A stretch of DNA of 35,645 nucleotides from an uncultured Clostridia bacterium (GCA_944391865.1 CALXVD010000014.1:1-35645); one strand, 5' to 3'; shown: positions 8,696 through 17,648, counted from the first letter of the stretch. Numbers and translations are program-made. Notes: generated by a model from the sequence alone, not told the origin.

Positions 8696-10138
8696 TTAAT
8701 ATTGTCTTCCCCAAATAACAAATTCTTTTGCTGGCTTTCCACAGCACACACATTTATCTGATATATTTTCTTTTTCAAATGGTATACATCTTGAATGTGC
8801 ACCAGTTAAATCTTTTATTTTATTTTCGCACTCTTCATCTCCACACCACATTGCTTTTATATATCCTTGGTTTTCATTAATATTTTTTATAAATTCATCC
8901 ATGTTTTTAGCTACTGTTGTTCTTTCTATCATTCTTTTTTTGCATTCGTTGAACATGTTTTCCTGAATATTATCTAATACTTCTTGTAATTTTGATTCTA
9001 TTTCTTCTAATTTTACTGTAATTTTTTCAGCTGTGTCCCTTCTTACAAAAACGCAAACTCCATTCTCTATATCTCTTGGCCCAATTTCTATCCTTACAGG
9101 TACTCCTCTCATTTCCCAGTCGTTAAATTTATATCCCGGTGTATAATTATCTCTTGTATCTATTTCCATTCTAAATTTTTCATTAAGTTTATTATATAAT
9201 TCTTCTGCTTTTTCTTTTACTCCTTCTTTTTGCATTGCAACTGGCACAATAACAGCCTGAATAGGTGCAACTCTTGGTGGTAATTTTAATCCTCTATTAT
9301 CTCCATGTGCCATTATAACTCCACCAATTAGTCTTGTACTAATTCCCCAAGATGTTTGATATGCATATTCTTCTTTTCCTTCTCTATTTTGAAACTTAAC
9401 ATCAAAAGGTTTTGTAAAATTTTGTCCAAAATAATGACTTGTTCCTGATTGAAGAGCTCTACCATCATGCATTAAAGTTTCTACTGTATAAGTATTTACT
9501 GCTCCAGCAAATTTTTCTTTTTCTGTTTTTCTTCCTTTTATTACTGGTATTGCTAAAAGTTCTTCTATTATCTCTGCATATGTATCTAACATTTTTAAAG
9601 TTAATTTTTTAGCTTCTTCTTCAGTTTCATGTACTGTATGACCTTCTTGCCATAAAAATTCTCTTGAACGTAAAAATGGTCTTGTTTCTTTTTCCCATCT
9701 TAAAACATTACACCATTGGTTGTATACCATTGGTAAATCTCTCCATGATTTAACCCATTTAGAATAAAGCACAGAAAACATTGTTTCAGAAGTAGGTCTA
9801 ATGCAAAGTTTCTCTTCTAATTTTTCATTTCCTCCCATTGTTACCCAAGCTACTTCTGGTGCAAAACCTTCTACATGGTCTTTTTCTTTGTTTAATAAAC
9901 TTTCAGGTATTAATACTGGTAAATAAATATTTTTTACTCCCACTTTTTTAAATTTGCTATCCGCATATTTTTGTATATTTTCCCATATAGCATATCCATA
10001 TGGCTTTATTGCAATACAACCTTTTGTATCTGTATAATCTGCTAAATCTGCTTTTAAAACTATATCTGTGTACCACTTAGCAAAATCATCTTCTATATTT
10101 GTAATTTCCTTTACGTAATTATTACTATCTTTACTCAT
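8696..10138 (-). CDS. proS: Prolyl-tRNA synthetase, short (archaeal/eukaryote-like) type
   Basis: Charges tRNA-Pro. The 480-aa form lacks the large editing insertion of the E. coli type, as in a subset of Clostridia and Mollicutes. Class II motifs: motif 1 region [14 protein letters not shown], motif 2 [21 protein letters not shown], motif 3 region [20 protein letters not shown], followed by the anticodon-binding domain and a Cys-rich C-terminal zinc-binding domain ([20 protein letters not shown]). The start [11 protein letters not shown] at 10138 is chosen over an upstream in-frame ATG because it follows a GGGGAG ribosome site and matches the family N-terminus. The leader (10139-10272) shows only a weak stem and no T-box. 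Confidence 0.96.
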   Translation of the reverse strand: MSKDSNNYVKEITNIEDDFAKWYTDIVLKADLADYTDTKGCIAIKPYGYAIWENIQKYADSKFKKVGVKNIYLPVLIPESLLNKEKDHVEGFAPEVAWVTMGGNEKLEEKLCIRPTSETMFSVLYSKWVKSWRDLPMVYNQWCNVLRWEKETRPFLRSREFLWQEGHTVHETEEEAKKLTLKMLDTYAEIIEELLAIPVIKGRKTEKEKFAGAVNTYTVETLMHDGRALQSGTSHYFGQNFTKPFDVKFQNREGKEEYAYQTSWGISTRLIGGVIMAHGDNRGLKLPPRVAPIQAVIVPVAMQKEGVKEKAEELYNKLNEKFRMEIDTRDNYTPGYKFNDWEMRGVPVRIEIGPRDIENGVCVFVRRDTAEKITVKLEEIESKLQEVLDNIQENMFNECKKRMIERTTVAKNMDEFIKNINENQGYIKAMWCGDEECENKIKDLTGAHSRCIPFEKENISDKCVCCGKPAKEFVIWGRQY

Positions 10139-10272
10139 AATATTTTCTCCCCTTCTTATTGATTTTTTTCTAATATTAGGAGACACAGTTTCATGCCTTG
10201 GCTTATTCTCCTCTTAAAAGCTATGTCCCCATTTATATGTTGTTATGTAAGTATTCTTATTTAACGCTATTT

Positions 10273-10878
10273 TTAAGCGTTTTCGGGGGATGGAGCCTCT
10301 TTATCACTATTTTCTACCTTTTCTTCCATAATTTCGTCTATAACTATTTGCTCATTTTCATCTATCTTATATTTTGGAAGTTCCGGTAATTCTTCTAAAC
10401 TAGAAATTCCAAACATTTTTAAAAATTCGTTTGTAGTTGAATAGATAGTTGGTCTTCCTGGCGCATCAAGCTTTCCTACTTCTTCTATTAATCCATATTC
10501 TAGTAGTTTATATATAGTTCCGTCTGAATTTACTCCTCTTATTTGCTCAATCTCTGCTCTAGTAATTTTTGGATTATACGCAATTATAGATAAAGTCTCT
10601 ATTGCCGCAGCAGATAAACTAGGCTTTGCTCTATTATCAAATATTGGATATATGTAATCATAATATTCTTTTTTTGTGCATAATTGATAACCATTTTCCA
10701 CTTTTATTATTTCTATGCCTCTATTTTGTTCTTCAAAATCTCTTTTCATACTTTGAAGAATTGTATCAATATCTTCATTACTTAATTCTAATATTGCCAT
10801 TAGTTCTTTTGTTTCTACTACTCTTCCAACAGAAAATAATATTGCTTCAATTATTGATTTTGTTTTATCTATTTCCAA
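10273..10878 (-). CDS. scpB: Segregation and condensation protein B
   Basis: Winged-helix partner of ScpA and the SMC ring in chromosome compaction. 201 aa with two tandem winged-helix domains: residues 5-80 (SIIEAILFSVGRVVETKELM) and 90-165 (PSLSAAAIETLSIIAYNPKI, TRAEIEQIRGVNSDGTIYKL, GRPTIYSTTNEFLKMFGI). All of these are canonical ScpB motifs. The tail is acidic. scpA is not adjacent, which is unusual. A divergent promoter region lies upstream. Confidence 0.96.
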   Translation of the reverse strand: MEIDKTKSIIEAILFSVGRVVETKELMAILELSNEDIDTILQSMKRDFEEQNRGIEIIKVENGYQLCTKKEYYDYIYPIFDNRAKPSLSAAAIETLSIIAYNPKITRAEIEQIRGVNSDGTIYKLLEYGLIEEVGKLDAPGRPTIYSTTNEFLKMFGISSLEELPELPKYKIDENEQIVIDEIMEEKVENSDKEAPSPENA

Positions 10879-10924
10879 TTTAACTTCTCCTTGCTTTTAA
10901 AGCTACATTTTAACAATATATATT

Positions 10925-10983
10925 ATTGCATTTATAGCTTAAAATGTCAATGTTTTGACATTCTTATTTTTTTATGCTATTAT
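10925..10983. promoter_or_regulatory. Divergent promoter region between scpB and the 54-aa gene
   Basis: Plus strand: TTGACA (10955-10960), 17-bp spacer, TATTAT (10978-10983). Minus strand: TTGACA (10950-10945) with an AT-rich -10 about 17-19 bases on. The two -35 boxes form the palindrome TGTCAATGTTTTGACA, which could also bind a regulator. Confidence 0.65.
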
Positions 10984-11014
10984 TATTTTATAATAATTTT
11001 ATGAGGTGATATCA

Positions 11015-11179
11015 ATGGCAGAAGATATCGAAAATGAAAAAAAAGAAATAGAAATAGTTACAGGCGATGGTAGCGAAATAGAAGTTTCTCCTGTTTATGA
11101 ACATTTAAATTCTGTAAAACCAAAGCCAAAAGAGGAAAAAAAGAAAAAAATAATTATACCAGAAGGTAAAAAGAAATAA
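11015..11179 (+). CDS. Small charged protein, 54 aa, unknown
   Basis: ATG at 11015 preceded by GAGGTGAT, with a consensus-like promoter 32 bases upstream. The product begins MAEDIENEKKEIEIVTGDG and ends in a lysine-rich KKKKIIIPEGKKK. It is acidic at the front and very basic at the back, with no hydrophobic segment. A weak hairpin with a T-run (11185-11215) follows. The good promoter, ribosome site and terminator argue that it is real. I recognise no family. Confidence 0.6.
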   Translation: MAEDIENEKKEIEIVTGDGSEIEVSPVYEHLNSVKPKPKEEKKKKIIIPEGKKK

Positions 11180-11272
11180 TTTATTATTAAGGGCCTACGA
11201 GCTCTTAATTTTTTGCGCTTTTTAATTATTTATGTTATAATAGCTTACATAATACCTTTTAGGGGGGATTAC

Positions 11273-11677
11273 ATGTATAAGACTAGCTTTAATGGCCTAA
11301 AGGTTCTAGTTGAAGGAGTGTACAGTGCTTACAATCTTTCTCCTGAAGAACTAGATAGCCTAAAGCGGTACTTTGGTGCAGACAAAGTAAATGGTAGCAA
11401 TGGAAACTACACCGTCTACAGAGATGCTCATAGAAGAATAATTCTCGAATTGTTCGTACATGAAAAATGGATTCTGATTAATTTCGATATTCGTAAAGAT
11501 CTGTTAAGGTTATTTAACTCAAATAGAATCTATACAAAAGATATTGAAACTCTTTCAAAGAAATTGAAAGAAATGAGAATCCAGCTTCACGTCGAATACG
11601 ATTATGCGAATAATCTATGGCATATTGTAGATTATGATAAATTTCTAGAGCTACTAAAAAAATTAATTGACACTTAG
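11273..11677 (+). CDS. Unrecognised 134-aa protein, probably acquired
   Basis: ATG at 11273 preceded by AGGGGGGAT. The soluble product starts MYKTSFNGLKVLVEGVYSAY and contains LSPEELDSLKRYFGADKVNG and ELFVHEKWILINFDIRKD, ending in a Lys/Leu-rich helix. A strong terminator follows. Codon use differs from the neighbours (CTC, GTC, GCG, CGT, CGG appear). It has the only in-frame CGG (11366-11368) in the window that must be read as arginine to keep the frame; a +1 shift there would end the protein nine codons later. This fits recent acquisition, as does the nuclease gene beside it. No family recognised. Confidence 0.65.
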   Translation: MYKTSFNGLKVLVEGVYSAYNLSPEELDSLKRYFGADKVNGSNGNYTVYRDAHRRIILELFVHEKWILINFDIRKDLLRLFNSNRIYTKDIETLSKKLKEMRIQLHVEYDYANNLWHIVDYDKFLELLKKLIDT

Positions 11678-11688
11678 TCTGCCCACTA

Positions 11689-11719
11689 AAAAACACAGGT
11701 AACAATTACCTGTGTTTTT
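11689..11719 (+). terminator. Rho-independent terminator
   Basis: AAAAACACAGGTAA, 3-base loop, TTACCTGTGTTTTT, directly after the 134-aa gene. Confidence 0.9.
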
Positions 11720-11986
11720 GTGTGGTATAATTCAAGCCAATTATGTACAACTTTTTTGACTGTCTTAAGCATTGATACGAATATAAATCTATTTTATTTA
11801 TACGTTATTCAATAATTGCAAATAACTCAAAACGACTTATTTTCATTTCATAAATAAAATATTATAATTATTAACAAGTATAACTTAATTGGCTATAGAT
11901 TAAAGCGTAACAAATTATTAAAGGCAGTGTAAACACAATATTATTATATCAGCGGACTATAATTTTTACAATATTTTACAAATATA
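11720..11986. other. AT-rich gap without a recognisable gene
   Basis: No credible ORF on either strand. It leads into the promoter at 11987, and I see no repeat or hairpin of note. Confidence 0.6.
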
Positions 11987-12015
11987 TTGCATGTTTTTCT
12001 TTATATGTGTATAAT
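11987..12015 (+). promoter_or_regulatory. Promoter for the PBECR-like gene
   Basis: TTGCAT (11987-11992), 17-bp spacer containing TG just before TATAAT (12010-12015), then AAGGAGA and the start at 12045. Confidence 0.8.
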
Positions 12016-12044
12016 TTTTATATTAACTTAAAAGGAGAATTACA

Positions 12045-12458
12045 TTGCAAAATTTTGATATATATAAAATAAGTAAAAATAAAAGCACTAATGTAAAAAT
12101 TGGCGAATTGAGTAAAGAAGTAATAGAGGCTTTAAGGTTGGATTTAAATCCTCAAAATATTAATATATGGTCAACCAGAATAGAAGAACATTGCGAAAAG
12201 CATAAAGATGAGTATTTGTCTCCATCTAACTATTATGAAGCAATTAAATCAATTCCCTTAATAATAAAAGAGCCAGATTACGTTGGCGTTCATAATAATG
12301 GAAATATTCAATATATTAAAAGACTTAGTGAAATTTCTTTGGTTGGTATAAAAATAATAAAAGGTAATAATGGCTTACTATTTAGAACTATATTCCCTAT
12401 AACAGAAGATAAATTAGAACATAATATAAAAATTGGAAAATTTGTTCCTTTAAAATAA
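12045..12458 (+). CDS. PBECR-like (Barnase/EndoU/ColicinE5-RelE superfamily) nuclease domain protein
   Basis: 137 aa, TTG start preceded by AAAGGAGA. The core from residue 55 onward (YYEAIKSIPLIIKEPDYVGV, GNIQYIKRLSEISLVGIKII, LLFRTIFPI) resembles the phage-associated PBECR nuclease family, usually found as toxin tails of phage proteins; the assignment is from memory of motif order and not certain. Here it stands alone as a cytoplasmic-looking protein with a strong promoter and terminator and no obvious antitoxin on either side. It is probably part of a small acquired island with the preceding gene. Confidence 0.6.
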   Translation: MQNFDIYKISKNKSTNVKIGELSKEVIEALRLDLNPQNINIWSTRIEEHCEKHKDEYLSPSNYYEAIKSIPLIIKEPDYVGVHNNGNIQYIKRLSEISLVGIKIIKGNNGLLFRTIFPITEDKLEHNIKIGKFVPLK

Positions 12459-12474
12459 AATATTTTAATAAATC

Positions 12475-12503
12475 AAAGAGACACCTTAAAGTGTCTCTTT
12501 TTT
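12475..12503 (+). terminator. Rho-independent terminator
   Basis: AAAGAGACAC, loop CTTAAA, GTGTCTCTTTTTT, 16 bases past the PBECR-like stop. Confidence 0.9.
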
Positions 12504-12504
12504 C

Positions 12505-12599
12505 AGTAGTGGTTATTTGGTAGGACGGCGTACCCTACATCTCTTTTAAGACCATCTCTGGCGTGATAGCTGCCTTACTATCCTCAAATAACCATACTT
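12505..12599 (-). ncRNA. Candidate structured RNA or palindromic element
   Basis: On the minus strand a 13-bp closing stem with small bulges pairs AGTATGGTTATTTG with CAAATAACCACTACT. Inside are AGGA/TCCT and GGC/GCC pairings and a CCA-GAGA-TGG hairpin with a GNRA-type loop. The segment is much more GC-rich than its flanks and has no ORF. No family recognised; it may be transcribed from either strand or be a mobile remnant. Confidence 0.35.
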
Positions 12600-12685
12600 A
12601 AATTGTACGCATAATTATAAAAACTATTCGTTGTGTAAATAAAATATATTACAAATAATGTAAATAATCATTATTTTTTAAATTC

Positions 12686-12762
12686 TGGTAGCGAAGATGT
12701 GATTCGAACACATGACCTACCGGGTATGAACCGGTTGCTCTAGCCAACTGAGCTACTTCGCC
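12686..12762 (-). tRNA. tRNA-Met (CAT), elongator type
   Basis: Full cloverleaf of 77 nt with encoded CCA. The acceptor starts GGCGAAG and pairs with CTTCGCT; the D arm is GCTCAGTTGGCTAGAGC; the anticodon stem is ACCGG/CCGGT with loop TTCATAC; the T loop is TTCGAAT. The anticodon arm is almost the same as in Bacillus elongator tRNA-Met, so initiator and lysidine-Ile tRNAs are less likely. A consensus promoter sits directly upstream. Confidence 0.95.
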
Positions 12763-12778
12763 ATATGAAACTTGTATT

Positions 12779-12807
12779 ATTATAATAAGTTTAACCATTT
12801 TTGTCAA
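12779..12807 (-). promoter_or_regulatory. tRNA-Met promoter
   Basis: Minus strand TTGACA (12807-12802), 17-bp spacer, TATAAT (12784-12779): perfect consensus boxes. Confidence 0.88.
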
Positions 12808-12811
12808 TAAA

Positions 12812-12841
12812 AAACAGAAAATTTTTAAAATTTTCTGTTTA
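12812..12841 (-). terminator. Terminator of the 82-aa gene
   Basis: AAACAGAAAATTTT paired with AAAATTTTCTGTTT, with a T-run on the minus strand, adjacent to the stop at 12843. Confidence 0.75.
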
Positions 12842-12842
12842 A

Positions 12843-13091
12843 TTATTGCTTTATATTTTCTTCTAATCCTCTAGTATCTTCCTTTTCCTTACTTTTTGCA
12901 ATTTTTTTAGCTTCTTCTGTGTTAACTATTGCTCCGTATTTCTTTTTCATATTTTCCATTCCTAAATGAGTCATTTTATTTAACTCTGCTAATTGCTTTT
13001 TTTCTTCTGAAGTAAGACCTTCTGAAGTAACTCTTCCAGAAGATGATTTACTTCTAAAAGAATTAACTGTATCTATTATTCTTTCCATCAT
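12843..13091 (-). CDS. Small charged helical protein, 82 aa, unknown
   Basis: Starts MMERIIDTVNSFRSKSSSGR (ATG 13091; an ATG two codons upstream is possible) and continues LTSEEKKQLAELNKMTHLGM, ending in a Lys/Glu-rich tail. Predicted soluble and mostly helical, with no signal peptide. It lies downstream of rpoD but has its own consensus-like promoter (13163-13191) and terminator, so it is an independent unit. I recognise no family. Confidence 0.65.
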   Translation of the reverse strand: MMERIIDTVNSFRSKSSSGRVTSEGLTSEEKKQLAELNKMTHLGMENMKKKYGAIVNTEEAKKIAKSKEKEDTRGLEENIKQ

Positions 13092-13162
13092 ATTCATAAC
13101 ATTGTTCTTAATTTACTAAGAACTCTCACCTCTTTATATAAAAAATAATTACATCTGTTCTT

Positions 13163-13191
13163 AGTTTACCATAAATAGCTTGATTTGTCAA
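13163..13191 (-). promoter_or_regulatory. Promoter of the 82-aa gene
   Basis: Minus strand TTGACA (13191-13186), 17-bp spacer, TAAACT (13168-13163). Confidence 0.75.
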
Positions 13192-13228
13192 ATTTCTGTT
13201 TTTTTAATCTAGTTGAGTTCAAAATAAA

Positions 13229-14425
13229 TTAATTCATGTAATCTTTTAATTTTTTACTTCTACTTGGATGTCTTAGCTTTCTTAATGCTTTTGCTTCTAT
13301 TTGTCTTATTCTTTCACGTGTTACCATAAACTCTTTTCCAACTTCCTCTAAAGTTCTTGCTCTTCCATCTTCTAGTCCAAATCTCAATTTTAATACTTTT
13401 GCTTCTCTTGGAGTTAAAGTATTCATTACTTCTTCTAGCTGCTCTTTTAATAACGTATAAGCTGCAGAATCTTGCGGAGCCGGACTATCTTCATCTTGGA
13501 TGAAATCTCCTAAGTGGCTATCGTCTTCCTCTCCTATTGGTGTTTCTAGAGATACAGGATCCTGTGCAATTTTTTGTATTTCCATTACTTTTTCTACTGG
13601 AATTTCCATTTCATTGGCTATTTCTTCAGGAGTTGGTTCACGACCTAATTGTTGAAGCAAATGTCTTGATGTTCTTATTAATTTATTAATTGTTTCTACC
13701 ATATGCACTGGTATTCTAATTGTTCTTGCTTGATCAGCTATTGCTCTTGTAATTGCCTGTCTAATCCACCATGTTGCATAAGTACTAAATTTATATCCTT
13801 TTTTATAATCGAATTTTTCCACAGCTTTAATAAGACCCATATTTCCTTCTTGAATAAGGTCTAAAAATAACATTCCTCTACCTACATATTTTTTTGCAAT
13901 ACTTACTACTAACCTTAAGTTTGATTCTGCAAGTTTTTGTTTTGCTTCTTCATTTCCCTCTAAGACTTGTTTTGCAAGTTCTAGCTCTTCCTCAAAACTT
14001 AATAAAGGAATTTTCCCAATTTCTCTTAAATACATTCTAACAGGATCATCAATGTTAATTCCATCGAAGTTCATTTTATTAATATCTTCTAGCTTAATGT
14101 CTTCTACTTCTTCTAAATCTTCAATATCTGGTTCTTCTAAATCATCTTTTAAAACATCTACGCCAAACTCTTCAAAGGCATCAAATACTTTATCAATTTG
14201 TTCTGGATTTATATCTCCAAGCTCACTTGCAAGTTCTCCATATGTTATTTGACCTTTTTCTTTTGCTTTTTTTAATATATCTTGAACTTTTTTATTTGTA
14301 TCCTCGCTAGTAGTAGTTTGTTTATCTTTCTCTTCGTTTGCTTTTTCTGCCTTTTGACTTGCTTTTTTATTGTTGTGTTTAAGTTCTTCTATTATTTCTT
14401 CATTGTCTTTTTTTGCTTTTCCCAT
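13229..14425 (-). CDS. rpoD: Primary RNA polymerase sigma factor (sigma-70/SigA)
   Basis: Housekeeping sigma factor, 398 aa. Region 1.1 is preserved after a Lys/Glu-rich N-terminal extension of about 45 residues. Region 1.2 contains [12 protein letters not shown], region 2 [29 protein letters not shown] and the -10-recognition segment [20 protein letters not shown]. Region 3 contains [16 protein letters not shown], region 4 [18 protein letters not shown] and the -35-binding helix [18 protein letters not shown]. It lies 88 bases after dnaG in the same orientation, the classical dnaG-rpoD arrangement. The TTGACA/TATAAT promoters of this window fit this factor. Confidence 0.98.
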   Translation of the reverse strand: MGKAKKDNEEIIEELKHNNKKASQKAEKANEEKDKQTTTSEDTNKKVQDILKKAKEKGQITYGELASELGDINPEQIDKVFDAFEEFGVDVLKDDLEEPDIEDLEEVEDIKLEDINKMNFDGINIDDPVRMYLREIGKIPLLSFEEELELAKQVLEGNEEAKQKLAESNLRLVVSIAKKYVGRGMLFLDLIQEGNMGLIKAVEKFDYKKGYKFSTYATWWIRQAITRAIADQARTIRIPVHMVETINKLIRTSRHLLQQLGREPTPEEIANEMEIPVEKVMEIQKIAQDPVSLETPIGEEDDSHLGDFIQDEDSPAPQDSAAYTLLKEQLEEVMNTLTPREAKVLKLRFGLEDGRARTLEEVGKEFMVTRERIRQIEAKALRKLRHPSRSKKLKDYMN

Positions 14426-14513
14426 TTTATTTTTATACCCTCCTTCAAAATTTGCTTAAAAAGCATATTTTGCATTATTAATTTTATTATTCATTGGGTC
14501 TATTTTATCTATA

Positions 14514-16296
14514 TTATTTAATTTTTGCTAATTCTATAATTAAATCTTGTAATTCTTTTTCTAAGCTAGCTAATTCTTGACTGCTTAGTTCTTCACCATT
14601 TAGAGAATTTATTATCTCTTTTTTTCTATTTATTAACTTTTCTTTTCTATAATTGTTTATTAAATCTAATACAGCTTTTTCATCATTTTTAATTTCATAA
14701 TCATCTGCCATTAATTCTGTAATTATACTTATTGCTTGTTCATCATCACCGAAATTCTTCCAATATATTATTTATATTACTATTTCCTTTTTCAAATTCT
14801 TCATACAATTTTTCCATTATTTTTTTATTTTTCTCGTCTTTAAAATCTTTTGGTGAAATGATTTGTTTTATTTTCTGATATATTTTATCTTTTCCATTAA
14901 GTAGTAATTCTATAATCATTTTTTCTCTTTTTTCTAATGATTCAGATACTACATTTGTTTTTTTAACAACACTTCTTTTATAATTATTCTCTAAAACCTT
15001 TTGTCCTTGATTCTTAGAATAATTTAGCTTGTTTATTTGTGCATATATAGCTTCTTTTGATATTTCATAATCCTTAGAAATTTTGTCTATATATACCTCT
15101 TGTTCTATTTGGTTATCAACTGTACTTACTATTTTTGCAATTTCATTTAAAAATTTTATTTTGTCATTAGTATTATCTAAATTCAAATCTTTTTTAAGTA
15201 CTTTTACCTTAAATTCTATTAAAGATATTGCTTTTTCTATTAAGTTATTAAATCTTCCATTTCCATATTTTATAACGTATTCATCTGGATCTTTTGCACC
15301 CTCCATTTGAAGTATTCTAATATCACAACCTAAGTTGTTTAATATTTCTAGTCCTCTTAATGTTGCCGCTTGTCCTGCTGAATCTGAATCGTAAGAAATT
15401 ATTACTTTATTTGCATATTTTCTAAGTAATCTTCCTTGTGCTTCTGTAAGAGCAGTGCCACAGGATGCAACTACATTTTCTATTCCTCTTTGATGCAATG
15501 ATACAACATCCATATATCCTTCTACAATTAGTAGCTTATCCAATTTAGAATTTTTGGCAACATTTAATCCATATAAATTCCTTGCTTTACTATAAACTAT
15601 GTTTTCTGGTGAATTTATATATTTAGGAAGAGAGTTATCCAAAACTCTTCCTCCAAATGCAATATATCTATTTCTTACATCTTGAATTGGAAATATTAAT
15701 CTATTTCTAAATCTATCTATAAAACCTCTTTGTGTTTTATTTACCAAATCAGAAGCAAGTATTTCCTCATCTGTAAAATTTTTTTCTTTAAGGTATTTAT
15801 ATAAGCTACTATTAATTGGTGCATATCCAATGCAATAATCTTTTAAAGTTTTATTATCCAATTTTCTTTTTTTTACATATTCTTGTGCTAGTTTCGATGT
15901 TGGTTTATATAGTTCTTGATGATAATAATTAGCAGCTTCCTTATTTATTTGATATACTTTTTCTTTAAGCTGCTGCCTTTTTCCATCTTCTGTATTGTCT
16001 GTAGTTGGAAGTGCAATTCCAGCTCTTTCTGCTAATATTTCTAGGCTTTCTCTAAAATCTACATTTTCTATTTTACTTATAAAATGAATAACATTTCCCC
16101 CTGCCCCACAACCAAAGCAATGAAAAATTTGCTTATCCGGTGAAACAGAAAAAGAAGGTGTTTTTTCTCTATGAAATGGACATAATCCAAAAAAGTTTCT
16201 ACCACTTCTTTTTAATGTTACATATTGTGATATTATATCTACTATATCGTTGCTATTTTTTATATCATCAATCAATTCTTCACTATAACGCACCAT
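14514..16296 (-). CDS. dnaG: DNA primase DnaG, with a CGG recoding site before the C-terminal domain
   Basis: Synthesises RNA primers for replication. The zinc domain is CPFHREKTPSFSVSPDKQ with HCFGCGAGGNV (about 38-65). The catalytic TOPRIM core has LLIVEGYMDVVSLHQRG and ISYDSDSAGQAA. In the conventional frame the protein stops at 14746 (GAA TTT CGG TGA). Skipping the C continues EEF-GDDEQAISIITELMADDYE through a further 77 codons that otherwise form an orphan ORF (14514-14711), giving 593 aa, the usual DnaG size, with the C-terminal helical helicase-binding region. The start MVRYSEELIDDI (16296) is preferred because GAAAGGTG precedes it. rpoD follows. Confidence 0.93.
14749..14751 (-). other. 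CGG+1 recoding site in dnaG (Gly516)
   Basis: TTT CGG TGA in frame 0, a stop directly after CGG; TTT GGT GAT in the +1 reading leads into the C-terminal domain ORF without a stop. Confidence 0.85.
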
Positions 16297-16356
16297 TTTT
16301 AGCACCTTTCTTTTACATAATTATATTATTCGACAGCTAGTCTCTAAATCCTTCCT

Positions 16357-16393
16357 ACAAAAAGAACAAAGAGACGTTTGAAGCTCTTTGTTC
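16357..16393 (-). terminator. Terminator of the carD-like gene
   Basis: Minus strand GAACAAAGAG, 10-base loop, CTCTTTGTTC then TTTTTG, 27 bases past the stop. Confidence 0.85.
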
Positions 16394-16419
16394 CTATAAA
16401 TATATTTTTTTAACTTTTT

Positions 16420-16983
16420 TTAATTTTGAGTTCCATTAAAAGGAATAAACTTTTTAACTACATTGTCCGGTGTAGCATTTGCAATATTTTTACTGTATTC
16501 TATAAATGAATTGTTAATTGTATTATCTACAATTTCTTCCATTTCTTCTTTATTAGAATTTTCAGCAAGTGTAAGTTCACTAACTAATATTTGTTTTGCA
16601 TTTAATAGCATTTTCTTCTCCCCTGTTGAAAGTCCTTTTTCTTTCTGTTTAAAACTTAAATTTCTAACTACATCTGCAACTTCATAAACATCTCCACTTT
16701 TCATTTTTTCCATATTGTCTCTATATCTTTTATTCCAATTCATTGACATCTCTGTAGAATCTGTTTCTAATACTTCAAAGACCTTACTTGCTGTTTCTTT
16801 GTCTATAATATCCCTCACTCCTATACCTTCTGCTTTTGCTGTAGGTACCATAACTTTTACTTCACCTGGCATTTTTATTATGTAATAAGATTGTTTTTCT
16901 CCTAAAATATCTTTCTCCTCGATACCTTCTATTGTACCTGCACCATGCATAGGATACACTACTTTATCACCAACATTAAACAT
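16420..16983 (-). CDS. CarD-family transcriptional regulator
   Basis: About 187 aa. The N-terminal RNA polymerase-interacting (Tudor-like) domain FNVGDKVVYPMHGAGTIEGI is followed by KMPGEVKVMVPTAKAEGIGVRD; a helical DNA-binding domain covers about 75-165 (RYRDNMEKMKSGDVYEVADV, LSTGEKKMLLNAKQILVSEL). The C-terminal extension ends KKFIPFNGTQN. CarD/CdnL proteins bind the polymerase beta subunit and stabilise open promoter complexes. ATG at 16983 with AAGGAG upstream is preferred over the GTG at 16992. It has its own consensus promoter and terminator, between dut and dnaG on the same strand. Confidence 0.92.
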   Translation of the reverse strand: MFNVGDKVVYPMHGAGTIEGIEEKDILGEKQSYYIIKMPGEVKVMVPTAKAEGIGVRDIIDKETASKVFEVLETDSTEMSMNWNKRYRDNMEKMKSGDVYEVADVVRNLSFKQKEKGLSTGEKKMLLNAKQILVSELTLAENSNKEEMEEIVDNTINNSFIEYSKNIANATPDNVVKKFIPFNGTQN

Positions 16984-17030
16984 ATAAGTCACTCCTTTTT
17001 CTGGCCTTCTTTTCTTTCTCGACCTTTTTT

Positions 17031-17059
17031 ATTATACCATATTTTTCATGTTAAGTCAA
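17031..17059 (-). promoter_or_regulatory. Promoter of the carD-like gene
   Basis: Minus strand TTGACT (17059-17054), 17-bp spacer ending in TGG, TATAAT (17036-17031). Confidence 0.85.
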
Positions 17060-17100
17060 AGGAATTTTTGGTATATTTTACATAATTTCTATAATCAAAA

Positions 17101-17133
17101 TAGGGAAAAAGGGGTCAGACCCCTTTTTCCCTA
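17101..17133. repeat. Perfect 16-bp-arm hairpin with GGGGTCAGACCCC core
   Basis: TAGGGAAAAAGGGGTC, single A, then the exact reverse complement. It sits 19 bases after the dut stop and probably acts as a bidirectional terminator. A near copy lies at 18103-18138, so it is a repeated element as well as a terminator. Confidence 0.85.
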
Positions 17134-17152
17134 TTTCTTCTATTTTCTAAAT

Positions 17153-17611
17153 TTAATTTGTTGATCCAAATCCTCCTGTTCTTTCTCCTCCTGCTATATC
17201 CTCATCTACAATAAGATATTTTTGGAAAATTGCTTGCCCAATTCTATCACCTTTTTTTATTAATACATCTTCATCTTTAATATTATAAAAAGCAAACATA
17301 ATGTGTCCATCGTTATCTGGATTTCCATAATAATCACTATCTACAACACCTATACTATTTGCTAAAATTAAACCTTTTTTCCCTGGATTAGAACTTCTAT
17401 TTGCAAGTATCAAAACTTCATCAGGTTGCATATATGCTTTTACTCCTGTTTTAACAAGCGTTGGCTTTTGTCCTAATTTAAAAGCAGGTATTGTGCAATC
17501 TTCTGCAGCTTCAATATCATAGCCTGCTGAATTTTTTGTTGACCTTACTGGTAGGTTTATATTGCTATTTTCAAAACCTTTTGCAATTTCAAATCCGCGT
17601 CTTCTTTCCAT
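17153..17611 (-). CDS. dut: dUTP diphosphatase
   Basis: Hydrolyses dUTP to dUMP, keeping uracil out of DNA and feeding dTMP synthesis. 152 aa, trimeric dUTPase family. The five motifs are visible: SAGYDIEA, ANRSSNPGKKGLIL, NSIGVVDSDYYGNPDNDG (catalytic Asp), KGDRIGQAIF, and the glycine-rich C-terminal arm GGERTGGFGSTN. The start MERRRGFEIAKG at 17611 is chosen because AAGAGGT lies 5-10 bases upstream; an in-frame ATG six codons earlier lacks one. Its promoter has a perfect consensus with a palindromic -35. Confidence 0.95.
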   Translation of the reverse strand: MERRRGFEIAKGFENSNINLPVRSTKNSAGYDIEAAEDCTIPAFKLGQKPTLVKTGVKAYMQPDEVLILANRSSNPGKKGLILANSIGVVDSDYYGNPDNDGHIMFAFYNIKDEDVLIKKGDRIGQAIFQKYLIVDEDIAGGERTGGFGSTN

Positions 17612-17648
17612 ATATTTACCTCTTTTCATTATTTCAAATTTCTTTTAC

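Noticed and set aside
10139-10272. T-box leader upstream of proS
   Set aside because: The region is short and lacks the T-box core sequence; only a weak stem is visible.
14514-14711. Independent 65-aa gene between dnaG and rpoD
   Set aside because: It has no start signal of its own and joins dnaG by the +1 rule.
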